From Gaertneriomyces semiglobifer (lineage: Eukaryota > Chytridiomycota > Chytridiomycetes > Spizellomycetales > Spizellomycetaceae): a DNA stretch of 64,000 nucleotides. This document shows positions 27,246-39,600 of this stretch, one piece after another. The stretch covers positions 186,001 through 250,000 of the forward strand of contig JAHLKF010000020.1 of NCBI GenBank assembly GCA_025558075.1, read 5' to 3'. The first letter of the stretch is position 1. Each line of letters starts with the position of its first letter. The position numbers and the translations under genes are program-made. Below the pieces are notes generated by a model that had not been told where the DNA came from, did not search any database, and saw only the letters and a program-made list of their open reading frames with translations.

Positions 27246-30200
27246 ATGGATGAGGTGAGCGAAAGATGGTATAACGATCTGGATGAGGGTATGTTATAAT
27301 AGCGTTCTACTCATTAGATTCGCCAGAAACGGTTGGCGAAGCTGAATGCGGCTGCGACTGACGCTCCACGCTCAACCAGCGCAAATGAGCAGCAGCATGG
27401 GAGCGTATCTCAATCTAAAGAAGGGTCGCTCAAAGAAAAGAATCAGTCACCACTATCACCAAAACCCAAGGTGTGCCTCAAAGTGGAAATTGTTGCTGCT
27501 ACGAAGGCTGAGGTGTTCTCTTCTAGTCATCCGCCGTTCCTTCCAGTATTTCCAAACCGTCAACATCGCCGTCCAGTTCTAGTCATCGAATTGCGGATGC
27601 CTTTGTGAGCAAGAACGATGATGTGTGGGAGAATGAAGCGTTTGAATACGTTTTCCACTGTACACTCAGCGTAGGTCTAGTCCGAACTGTTGAACGCAGA
27701 ACGTGCCTTAAATGTTCTATTGGTTTAGCTGGAAGTTTCCTCTCGGAAGCAGTACGTATATCTTGCCGATGTGCTCGTTGAACTGGAGCGGGAAGCATCA
27801 CCGCCGCTCATCACATCCGAACATGCTGAACGCGCATTGTATGCACGTCTGTCTCTGCCGCAAAATGCATCACCTGATGCTCAGCCGCTCTTTGATTATC
27901 TTGTTGCTTCTTGGCGTCGTTGCAATGAAACAAAGGCGCAGGTCAGCGCTATCCTCGAAAAAGGCGGGAACCGACCAGAGTTGAAACACACAGCGCAGCA
28001 CCGGCTCGGCGCCGTGGATGGTGTTAAGAACTTAATCAGCAATTATGCTGCCCTTCTCGTAAATCCTGACATGACCGCAATGTTTCCTCAACCGCAGAGG
28101 TATGATGGCATTCCCTGCGTGGTGGATTGCTGCTAATCCGACATCAGAATTACAGAGCTGGGGCCTGCATACTTGGCTAGCAAGCTTCTCGCATCGGATG
28201 CTTATGAGGCAGAGGAAACACTGCCACGAGAGTTTTTCGACTCTTTACTTGCTAGGCTCGAGGGTGAGGACTACCTGGACCAGGTGGCTAAACTAAGTTG
28301 TACATGCCCACCTGCGTAGATACTCATTCTGATCAATCCTGCAGATAGTTTCTCAAATTGTTAACAGCATAGTTGCGCAAATGCGCGAACAAAATATTGC
28401 GAAAGATTATCAAACGCCCTTGCGGGTAAGTTGATGCGCCGTCGATTCAGTTCGCTCTTTACTCAGCGCGTCTTCCTGCCCAGGCTATGACGACACTCGT
28501 GTCTTATAAACCCATTGCTGCTGCGGTAAGTTGCTCCGCATTCCATCCCGGTTGACTGTGTTGCCGAACAGAAACTTCTAGATTCCTCGACTCAGTAACT
28601 GGAATCCAGCGACGATGAATGCCAAGACAATCGAAGTGTTGCCGATTCTCGGCCCGTTTTTGAGCCGACTGAGCGCTTTTCCCGACGCGGACCCCACTAT
28701 TGCAGATCATTACTTTGCAAGCTCCGATCCATTCGGCGAAGGCCACGCACGCTTAGATGGGGTACATATTGGGAGCCGGAATCCTGGAGATGTTCGGGCC
28801 ACAATGGAATCATTGAGAGGCGTTCTGGAAAGTGCTGAGGTGCGCAAATTAATGAATCATCCTTGCAGTTCATGTGATAACCGAACTTAATATTTAGCGA
28901 AATCTTTTCAATATTACAATGAACATTGTCAAATCCGGGCCCAATGGCAAGGAGAGCGTGTTGAGCTTTTTGGCACGCATCATCTCCCTGAATAAGCGAC
29001 GGGGACGCATGCAGGTAGAGTGGCACCCATTGTTCTTTCAGCTGCGCACTTCGATTGATGTCTCAAAGTTCGATCCTCGAGAAGTGTCATCCAATGCATT
29101 CGTATTTAATGCCGTCCAGCTTGGCCTACGCTTTTGTGAGCCTATCATGGAACCGAAGTACTCCAAGCTACATTTGATCGATCCGGATTACTTCAATCAC
29201 AGCCAGCGGATAGACATATCGGATTCGACCAGGATCAATGCGGAAAAGGATGTCTGGGAGCGAGACCTGCACGATTGGCAACAAGCCAATCCCAACCCTC
29301 AGCCACCCAACTTTGTTTCGGATGTCTTCTATTTAACTCTGGCGCTGCACCATTATGGCTTAATTAGTATAATGCGACAATATTCAGCGCTGGTGAAGCA
29401 AATTGAGAACCTAAGGAAGCAAGTGGATAAGATGAAAGCTGAGCGTGATAGCGGCGCATGGCAAGGTCATCATCGAATGAACGGACAACTTCTCAAGCGA
29501 TTTCAGGTACGACTTCTACCGCTGATAACGTTCCCTTACTTTCTGCTCAACCTTTTTCTAGGAACAACTTGATAAAGCCGTCGCCTTCCGTTTGTCCATG
29601 GAAACTTCGTTAAGAGATCGTGCTAAATTGGAAGTTTCTATGCGCTTTTATAATCTTGCCATGATGTGGCTTCTGCGGTGCGCTAGCATCGGTTCTTCCG
29701 TGATACGATATCCAGCGGAGAAGTCTGCAGATCATGTCGACTGGGCAAGCGTAGCCCGCGGAGGCCCAGGAGGGTAGGCTGCTAGTTTTGCATAGCTAAA
29801 TGACTAATCAAGACTGACATCAGAGACGCCAGGCTTTCGTTAAATACACTACCGGAAAGACCACCGAAACCTTTCAGCGCACTACCAGAGTGGATTATCG
29901 AAGACATATGCGAGTTTTTTCTCTTCATTGGCCGCTTTGATCTTCCTTTTTTCGAGAACAACCCCAGAGACGAGTTCTTGACGTTCAGCTCAACATTGTT
30001 GGGAAACCCTCAGTATGTTAAAAACCCACATCTGAAGAGTCATCTTGTGGAAATCCTTTATACGTTCACATGGCCTCTTTGGAGAACTCAAAGCGGAGAG
30101 CTGATGGGACGCCTTGATGACGTGTTCTCCACTCATCCGTTAGCACGGGCCCACTTGGTGTCGAACCTGATGCGATTTTATGTGGATGTTGAGCACACCG

Positions 30201-31581
30201 GTGTTTCCAGCCAATTTTACGATAAGTTCAACATTCGGTACAATATCTCCCAGATATTAAAGAAAATCTGGGGAGACCCAAGTCACCGTAGCAAAATTGT
30301 TGAGAAAAGCCAAGACTTGGAATTTTTCGTTCGGTTTGTCGCCCTCCTGATGAACGACACAACATACCTTCTGGATGAGTCCCTTTCAAAACTGAAGCAA
30401 ATTCAGCAACTACAACACGAACTTACCGAACCCCTGCCAGTGAGCATGTAATAGTTTTAAGTGTCTCAGGTCTGCTGTTTTAATCACGTCTTTGCAGGCC
30501 AATGCCTCGCAAGCTATGATACAGAGGCGTGAGGAACGCAATGGCTTGCTACAGCAGCTTGAAGATCAAGCGTTGTCATATATGTCACTAGGGAACGAGA
30601 CGGTGCATATGCTGCAGTACATGACAGCTGATTCGGAAATTGTCCAGCCGTTCATGGCTGCTGAGATTGTAGAGAGGCTGGCTGCAATGCTTGATTACAA
30701 TCTGGCTGCATTGGTGGGGCCTCGATGTACGGAGCTAAAGGTACGGTAATCTGAGCTGGTAAATTTCGCTGTAGTATGGCTAACTCGCAGGCTATCGACG
30801 GAAGGTTAAGGATCCAGCAAAGTACAGATTCGATCCCAAATCCCTCCTCAAGGAGCTTATCGAAATCTATTTGCACCTTGCGCATCGCACCGAGTTCATC
30901 GAGGCAGTTGCGAAAGACCAGCGGTCTTACGACAAACGACTGTTCACCCGGGCGTCAGATATTCTAAAACGCAATATGCTCAAAAGCGAGGTGGGCGTCC
31001 TAACGCCAGCGTACGTGGTTCACTGTAGCTAAACCGCCATCTCTAGACGGAGCTCGAAGATTTGTTGCATTTCGTGCAAAAGGTTGAAGATTCTGTAAGG
31101 TCATCTCAAGCAGAGGATGAAGAGCTCGGTGAGATTCCGGAGGAGTTTACAGGTATCATTGATGATTGATGAAGTGTATATCACCGTTGCATGCAATCTT
31201 ACTCATGTCTCGCGAACTAGACCCACTCCTTTACCATCTGATGGAAGACCCAGTGATATTGCCTGGCAGTGGGGTGTCTATTGACAGGTCCACAATCAAG
31301 ACACATTTGCTGTCCGACGCCCATGATCCTGTACGTTCAATCGCTTCCATTTTCTTTCATTATTAATGAATGCGGTTGCTAACACGGCGGTGCAGTTTAA
31401 TAGGCAGCCGCTGAGTATTGAGGAGGTTGTACCCAGTAAGTACGCTTACAGTTCTACGCTATTCCACAAATGTTAACAGCTATATGCAGATGAAGAGCTT
31501 CGGATCCGTATCCAGGAGTGGAGGGGTAGCAGGAGAGGAAGAGTACAAGCGAATCCGGTTCCGATGGATACTGACTCCTAA
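27246..31581 (+). CDS. UFD2: Ufd2-type ubiquitin chain elongation factor E4 (U-box)
   Basis: E4 ubiquitin ligase that extends ubiquitin chains and works with Cdc48/p97 in protein degradation. The first exon codes only MDE (27246-27254), then [13 protein letters not shown] follows, the typical start. About 14 exons. Core segments include [20 protein letters not shown] (27600-27680), [20 protein letters not shown] (near 28970), [20 protein letters not shown] (near 29930), [20 protein letters not shown] (near 30150) and [20 protein letters not shown] (near 30660). The C-terminal U-box is split over the last exons: [18 protein letters not shown], then [13 protein letters not shown] and [10 protein letters not shown]. 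The end is the TAA at 31579-31581. Length (about 1,050 residues) fits the family. Confidence 0.93.
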
Positions 31582-31611
31582 TCTCATGCTGCATGCTACA
31601 TAATAGCCTAT

Positions 31612-33438
31612 CTAAGCGCTAAGAATGGATCCTGTTGCTTGCCCGAATCCCAAGCGGATAGAACGACCATTTGGTAGTTCCTTGTAACAGAAACCCCTCA
31701 GTGTGATTTGATCACCGTCCTCAAGAAATGAGCGCTGCATCCCGTTGTCGATGTGTAGTGGCTCTTTGCCATTGTACGACATCTCTAGGAGAGATCCCAG
31801 GGATTCACGAGTCTGTATCGGCGACTAACGTTCATTACATGTGCAAAAGAAATTGGCATGAATCTGCTTACCGGTCCACTAATTGTACCACTGCCACATA
31901 AATCTCCCGGGCGCATATTGCAGCCGTTAATCGTATGATGAGCAAGCATCTGTCTGAAAGACCAATACATGTATTTGAGGTTAGAGCTGGATATCACAGC
32001 TTCAGCTGTAGCGTTTTGAGCTGAAACATCGGCTGTAATTAGTGAACTACTCGCGCGCAAAACCCGAGAGTAGCTTCACCTTTGATGGCAACTTGCAAGT
32101 GGATATCGTAAGCATCAAGATCACCACCATTCAAATAAGAGGCTGGCGTAGGGCTCTACGCGGCTTGCATGAGGATACATTCGAATTTATGCCATACGGA
32201 TACGGTTGGGAAACACTTGCCTGTTGTGGCTGGGCAACCCTGAAAGGTTCTAAGGCGTCCAATGTGACGATCCAAGGGGAGATTGTCGTACCAAAGTTCT
32301 GAGGCAAAATGAGTGTTATTCTGTCACGGCGCATGATGGCAGTGTCTTCCCACAACAAACCTTCCCCAAGAAAGGTCCCAACGGGACGTACTCGTATTGC
32401 TGGATGTCACGAGCTATAACACCGTTCGATAAGCGCAGGCATACGTTGGTCAACTCTTCCAAAACACTAACCACTCCAGTCGTTCATCAAAACGAGTCCA
32501 AATATGTGATTCTCAGCTTCCGAGACCGTCACGGGGGTTCCGAGAGCATTTCCGGTTCCGACAAATGCCGCCTGACCAACGCAGGAGTGTCAATGCAAAG
32601 TGACCCTCAATGGCCAGCGAACGAACCACTCACCACTTCCAACTCAAAGTCCACCTTACGCGATGGGCCAAACACAGGCGCCTCACCATCAGGTGCTTTA
32701 AAGAGGCCACACGGGCGTTGAAGGGGTGTCCCACTGACCACAATTGACGACGCCCGACCATGATAACCGACGGGCAGGTGAACCCTGAGAGCGCGCATGA
32801 ATTTTCAGAGAGGCAGAACTTGCACGCTGCACGCATGCATCTACTCACCAGTTAGGCATCAAAGCATTATCTTTACCCCTGAACATGGTCCCCACGTTGC
32901 TTGCGTGTTCTTTGGAGGCATAAAAATCAGTATAATCGCCGATTTCGGCAGGGAGGTGAAACCTAATATCAGAGAGAGGGATCAGGCAGCGTCGTTGAAG
33001 TTCTTGACTTCCGCGTAAGATGGATGGTAGGTCGTCGCTCAAAAGATCCTGGATGAAGGAGCGTGCTTCCCGCCATGCTGGCCTTCCAAGAGACATGAAC
33101 TCGTTGAGAGCTGGCTGCGTAAGGTGAGTTTCCGCCCACATGCAAACTCAAGGGGTGTACAACCTTGGAAAAAACTCTTTCCGCTACTCCTTGTCCCAAA
33201 AATGGACCCGTGAAACCTCCCGCCTCCGCCAGCGCTGACAGGTCCAATGCAAATTCCCCAATTGCCGATGCACATCTAGGGATTCCCTGACATAGAGATA
33301 CTGTTAGCGCATCGCAAGTTACAGGGGTCCGTTCGGTGCACTGCCCACATCGGTTTCGGTGGAAATTACTCCAAACGGGATGTTGTCAATGGGGAAATCG
33401 GAGTCGGGCGAGACGGGCAGAAAACTTGAACGAGACAT
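31612..33438 (-). CDS. fumarylacetoacetase
   Basis: Last enzyme of tyrosine breakdown: splits fumarylacetoacetate into fumarate and acetoacetate. About seven exons. Exon 1 (ATG 33438) reads [18 protein letters not shown]; the next gives [20 protein letters not shown]. The catalytic core shows [20 protein letters not shown] and [20 protein letters not shown] (with DFELE metal ligands) near 32600-32790. Next come [19 protein letters not shown], then [20 protein letters not shown] and [16 protein letters not shown]. The last exon ends LRGFCYKE...[15 protein letters not shown] with the stop at 31612-31614. It is tail-to-tail with UFD2 (30 bp apart). Confidence 0.93.
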
Positions 33439-33596
33439 ATTGTTCAACGGTCTCCTTTCTGTTCAAGATCGACGTCTGGCATCAACTTCGAAAAAGGTGG
33501 CCTTGGATGGTGAACACGACACGATAACGCGCATCCGCTGAGAGTACTACTGTTCAGCTCGCAATTCGTAAGGGTTCTGAAGGAGTGAAGTGGATC

Positions 33597-34578
33597 ATGC
33601 AGTATAATACCTTGTTGGATGCCCTCGTTGAGCATTTGGTGAAGAAGGAAGCCGCAACATCGTACTATGGACGCTACTTGGTAGGAGTTTCTGGAATTCC
33701 TGGCAGCGGAAAAACCACTCTCAGTGCTGAAGTCTTTAACCGGTTGAATGAGCGCTGGCCGAACGTCTCAATTGTCCTTCCGATGGATGGATTCCATTAC
33801 AGCAAAGGTAACCAATCTAGATGCGGGTCCGATTTCTCACGTTTCATACAAGCGCCATGGTACCTTTAGCCGAGCTAGATGGAATGCCTGATCCTGCGAC
33901 TGCCCACAGAAGACGCGGGGCAGCTTTTACTTTCAACGCTCCAGGTTCGTATAACCATATACTGCACACCACAGTAGTTGCTCATGCAAATAGGATAGCG
34001 CTTTTGCGACTATTGAAGTCTCTGCGAACGAGAGATGCGGTGGAGGCCCCATCGTTTGACCATGCAGTTGGTGATCCCGTTGAAGGTGACATCGTTGTGG
34101 AACCAAGGTAGGCCACGAATATGTACTACCAAAAGCGTCACTCAACTATGAATTTACAATGTCCAGTCATCGCATAGTTATCATAGAGGGGTTGTACCTC
34201 TCTCTGGATGATGATATTTGGAGAGATATTCATGGCATATTCGATGAGACTTGGTTTATCTCCATTGACATGTTGTCTGCTATGGATCGTCTTGCGCGAC
34301 GACACGTCCAAACAAAATTAGGTGTGATTCGGTTCGTCAATACAAGCGAGCTTGGCTCTGATAATGTTACCACTTCAAGCTCCAGATTCAGCAACAGCGC
34401 GTTCCAGAATTGCGGTAGGCAGTAGGTACTATTGCTACTCGACGCCGCAAGTTCCTGATGTAGAGCCATTCAGGACAATGACGAACCCAATGCGAGGTAT
34501 ATCTTGAGTAAACGACTCGCCACTACCCTTGACATCGCGTGCACCCAAACGCAATGGGAGATACGGGTCCAACGATGA
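33597..34578 (+). CDS. P-loop kinase of the YFH7/uridine-kinase-like family
   Basis: Small ATP-dependent kinase of the phosphoribulokinase/uridine kinase fold. Exons: 33597-33807, 33870 to about 33949, about 34006-34109, about 34167-34321, 34380-34414 and 34474-34578. Walker A is GISGIPGSGKTT-like (VSGIPGSGKTTLSAEVF), followed by LPMDGFHYSK, ELDGMPDPATAHRRRGAAFT, PSFDHAVGDPVEGDIVVEPS, RIVIIEGLYLSL and the lid-like ARRHVQTKLAPDSATARSRI with DNDEPNARYI. The substrate is not known from sequence. The two small 3' exons were placed because the family block continues through them in frame. First ATG used is 33597. Confidence 0.85.
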
Positions 34579-34635
34579 CGCTCACCGCTGCCTTAGATCG
34601 GTTCTAATGATCATCCAGATCTTCCCACCTCGTTC

Positions 34636-36448
34636 TCAGGAATCGATGCCTTTCTGATTCGAGTTGATCTCATTAAAGTAGGGATCTACAAAATGGTATC
34701 CGGTATCAGTTACCAATACAATTTTCCAAACATGCATATCCTTTCCGTACGTTCTAAGGCTTGAAGAGCGGTGATTCGTCGTTCCGGTTGGAATTCCAAC
34801 AGACGTGTCAGCAAATCGACGCCATCGGCGTCTAGTTTTTTTGATACCGCGCTCAAGTTAGTCTTTGAGTACAGTGGAAAATCGGCCTAGCGAGTGTTGG
34901 CGATGTTAATATAATTTGCGGGTTCCGGGTAACTCAGAGCAGTATTACTTTGTACTCTGGTAGTTCTTGAATACCAGGCCAGCTCTGTCAGCGTTCCCAT
35001 TAGAAAAAAGTAAGCCCCGATATACAGCGAAGAATCAATACCTTCTCGTCGGGAGTACCGAGCACCTTAAAGATGCGCAGCAGTTGATCTTTCACTGAAC
35101 TGCCAGGGAAAAGTGGTCGTCCTACACGCAACGTAGTATTAGTCCCGTTGACATGACGGTCAATAGAATGTCAGGAACCTGATGCCATCTCTGAGACAGG
35201 TCGTTAATTACTTGCAAACCAGAACTGCGATGACTGTGGCAACGTACCCGCCATGATGCAACCCACAGACCACATGTCGATTGGAGTTGAGTACTGCCGT
35301 GAGCCCATGAGGATATCAGGTGCGCGGTACCATAAGGTGACCACCTGAACCGTTTGTTTTACTATAATCCACACCATCATTCGCCCGCCATGTTCAAACC
35401 CACCTCATGCGAGTAACTCCGAACTGGATAAAGCATGGTCAGTCCATTGAATCTGCATCAACCACTCGAGTGAACAACAAATGATCTTACCGGGTATCCC
35501 AAACGCGCGGGCTAATCCAAAGTCTGCCAACTTCAAATCAAGTTTCTTGTTGATTAGAAGATTTCTACATAACCCAGCATTTGAGTGGAATGCCAGATGC
35601 CCCAACGAACGGCAGCGGACGAGTGACATACTGAGGTTTCAAATCGCGATGCAATACACGGTGCTCATGACAAAATGCAACCCCTTTCAAGATCTGAAAC
35701 ACCAGGTGCTGGAGTATCAAGGAGAAGCTGTAAGTTTCATGCCGTGTCGGGGAGCAAATACTTAACAAACCTTCAGAGTTGGGACATCGATGTCTCCGCT
35801 ATAGGTGTCCAGGAATTTCTTCAAGTCGGAGTCCAGGTACTCGAATACTAATGTAAGCTTCTTGTCGGAGTGTATGACGTCGTACAATCTATGAACACAT
35901 ATATCAGTACGATGCATGTATGCCTAAGCGTACCATTAACGCTTCCATTTACGTACCGTACGATGTTGGGATGCTTCAACTCCTTCAGAAGGGATATCTC
36001 TCGGATGGCTGGCCAACCGTTGAGCACGACGCACCGCTGAGACATTGTCAGTCAAAATACCTGTACACGGAACTCCCTATAGTGCCAAGATCGGTCAGAA
36101 GCGGTATATGTTGACTTTTCATAATAAATACCCACTTCTTCCTCATTGTCTAGCCGTATCTACTGACGAAAGTCCATTCAGCTGATTGCGAAGTGTCAGC
36201 CTAAGCACCAACACCTACCCGCTTTAGGGCAACAATATCACCCGTGTCTTTATTTTGAGCCTTATACACAATGCCATAGGTACCTGCGAGTGCAGATCAT
36301 ATTTCAGTCCTGCTCGCTCCCAAGCATTTTTGTAGACCCGGAGCGATTTACCTTCACCTAGCTTCTCAATTTTCTTCGCATACAATAAGAAAGTCAGCGG
36401 ACAGGCCAATGCATGTACATCAACGCATTTCACCTGATACTTCTCCAT
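34636..36448 (-). CDS. cyclin-dependent kinase, PHO85/CDK5 type
   Basis: Ser/Thr kinase activated by cyclins. About eight or nine short exons. N-terminus MEKYQ joins KIEKLGEG and [20 protein letters not shown] (glycine loop and catalytic Lys), then IRLDNEE. Later [95 protein letters not shown], and [31 protein letters not shown] and the APD triplet favour the PHO85/CDK5 branch over CDK1. The PSTAIRE helix appears as NGWPAIREI, preceded by three unexpected residues, which is either real divergence or a misplaced splice. Stop at 34636-34638. Confidence 0.87.
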
Positions 36449-36684
36449 TGACGTCCAGCCAGCGAGCACTACCTACCAATGCAGCGTTTGGATGCTTTTG
36501 TACAGTATCTGCACTTCCCACTTCAGAATTCACGCCTGTTAAAACGGTAATGTTATCGATTAACAAATGATCCGTGCGAACTCCGCCGGATCTTTTGAGT
36601 CGACGCGTTTGCGCCTGTTCACGACTTGACCCAACAGCTGCCCTGCGGTAGGCGGTTTCTTCTGCAGGTAACGAAAGGAGCAAT
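36449..36684. promoter_or_regulatory. divergent promoter region, kinase / SPEF2
   Basis: About 235 bp between the start codons of the CDK (leftward) and SPEF2 (rightward). No TATA box or known site stands out. Confidence 0.35.
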
Positions 36685-39600
36685 ATGTCGCAAATCTTGA
36701 CTCGATGGCTGAATGAGGAGGTACATTTATCGTGCCAAAATGTGCGGCCTGACCAATTGGAAGAACTCTGCTCATCTGGTTACTACATCGGCGAGCTATT
36801 GGACCATTTCAAGCTTGTGGATGGCTTCGCGGACAAATTCAGTAGAAACGTTACCAAGGACACGGCCATCAACAACTATATAGCTATAGAGTATGTCCTC
36901 AGGAGCAAGCTGGACATTCGACTTTCGAGTAATTTCGTGTTCGACCTTATCACCGGAAAGCCCGGTTGCGCGCCTAAGCTACTGTACGTAAACTATTCTG
37001 CGTAAGGTCCAAATGATCAGTACTGATATGCTGACCCGTACAGGTATCAGATCAAGAGTGCGATCACAAGGCGTCACCGTACACCATCTCCCCTGCCGAG
37101 GCTGCCAGGACAAAACCATAGTTCATCCACTCCTGTTGGTTTCTCATTGGGTATTGCGCAGACGACTATATCCACATAACAACGGTGAAGCTGACAGCGA
37201 GTTTTTGCAGGTACTCACGAACAGCGAAGCCACTACGTTAAAATGGAACACGAATTCTTCGCGAACATGTTGAAGGCGAAATTCCAACGGCATACGGCTG
37301 TCGGAAATGGAGGCTTAGCCGCGGTGGTAGTATTACAGATTGCATGTTATTCCAGGCAAAAGCTGATTATTTGCTTCAAGGCTCCCACAGACCGCGTGCG
37401 CCAGTATAGAAGCGACGATGAGAAGAGCATAAACTCGGACACGAGTGAAAGATGCGGTGATTTGATGGGGTCGGAACAGAGCAAGGATAAAGTCCGGGCA
37501 ACCGCCGGACGCACTGACGCAGGATCAGTCAAAACACCGACGAAGGTATGGTGTAAGTAACATGAACGGTAAATGTGCCACTCAAACCGTTTACTTTGTT
37601 ATAGCATGGACTAGCACCCGTGATATCTGCTGTCAACCAGTTTGAGGAAGCAAAGAAATTTGCAACCCTTGCTGACCGAAGAGGGACATCTACCTACACG
37701 GAACCGGAAGGCAACCTGGCTGGACAGGATGTTGCACATTTTATTTCGTTGAAGGCCGCTATGGACTCGGAGAACCATTTGAGGATGTTATCATCGGTCT
37801 TACCTCCTGTGGAAGCTCTCAGGAAGCAGAAGAATGACTACTTGGAAAAGATTCATGTAGGTCTGGCGATTCGCTTCTGTGCACAACAAGTGTCATTGAT
37901 ATTGGGCAGTTGAGAAAACTGGAAGAAGCTGTCATCAAAAAACAGCGAGATTGCTGGCGGCGTCAAAAAGCCATTGAGGATCAAAATCATTATGAGGATA
38001 GTGAGCGGCGCCTTCAAGAACAGACAATTCTAGCCAAATTGTCGCGGCAATCGAAGCAGGAGCGAAGGATAGCTGAACAGTGAGCGATTTGTTAAGCTTG
38101 GTATTCTAGCCTAGTGCTCACTCAATTCTCTCACTAGGCTGATGCAAATCCGTCATGAGCGAGAGGTGATACGTCAGAATCGCTTACTTCGGGAACAGCA
38201 GTACGTGCAACGCCGGCAAAAAGATTATGAAGTGGCTTTGGCCCGTGAACATGAACGTTGCAAAAGAGCAAGGGAAGAGTACGTGCAGAGTACCGCTTTG
38301 CGCCTTCAACAGCACAAGGACATTTTGGAATCGAGAGCCGCCGCCAGTCACCACCGACATCGTGTCATGTGCGAACAAATCATTAGTGACGTACTCGATC
38401 TCTCCTTCAAGGTAGGTTTTAACGAGGCTCATTTGGAGAAGGTTATATGATTGACAACGTTTTTCAGATATCTGATTACCAAGATCTCAACGATGGAAAA
38501 GAATTACCAAGGAAGCTGTTAAATGAATGGAAGACACTATTCCTTGATGGCAGACCTATGGCGACACAGTATGACACAGACATGGAGAGTGATCGCTTGG
38601 GTTCTGAATTGTCAGATGCTGTAGCATCAGGACACCCGGCGAGTCCAAGCGTTGAAACAGAACTAGCCGAAGCAATGCAACTGTTGGATGAGACTGAATT
38701 TTGCGAGTACTTGGACGGCCGAAATGATTGGACCTTCTCGGGGGGAAATGAGTATGTAAACACAGAATCATCTACGATAACGACCTTGACATCTAATTTG
38801 ACATCTAGAGAGTCAACCAACCGAGCTCTTGCAACGTTAATTGACAGTATCTTGGAGATTACGGCACCACCGGATCCTCCTAGAGAAGTACCTCAACTTC
38901 CCGCTGGTCCCATCAAATTGGCCCTTGTGGGAAAGCCATTTGCAGGAAAAAGAACACTCGCAAATCAACTCGCCGAAAAGTATGGTATTTTGCCCATCTC
39001 TGTGGATGAGTTAATACAGAAGGCGTTGAGGTATACATGCCCTGCCGGTTGCGTACCAGCTTTTTTATCGCCAATCTAATAGGCTTCAAGGGTTTCTGAC
39101 GAATTGCTTACACGTGAAAGTCATGTATCGACTCCCACGCCAGCAGAACATAGCCCCTCAAAAGCTGAAGTTGCCGCGAGGCTCCAAGGGAGTCTACTTG
39201 AGGGACGGGCTCCCGAAGACGAATTACTTGTGTTCCTGGTGGTTGACGCGATTCAGGAAGCTCTATCTCAACCCTCACCAGATTTTCCGGGTGGCATCGT
39301 CCTTGTCGACTTTCCTCGAAATAAGCAGCAGTCACAGCTACTGGAACGTGAGCTGACCGGGTGAGCTCTGTACTTTCCAGCTGTAGTTCACGCTGATTCT
39401 GATGACTTCCTTTCAGGTATGAGGATCCCAAGCCAGTTAAGCTCGGGAACATTAAGCGCACGCCGAAGGAGAAAACCCGGCGACGTTCACAGATTGCGCC
39501 TGCTGAGATTGACGCCTCTTCAAAGGATGCAAAGCTCGAGAGTGGACTGGATGGGATTATACTACTGAACGTCGACAATGAGACCGTTTACAGGCGCGCT

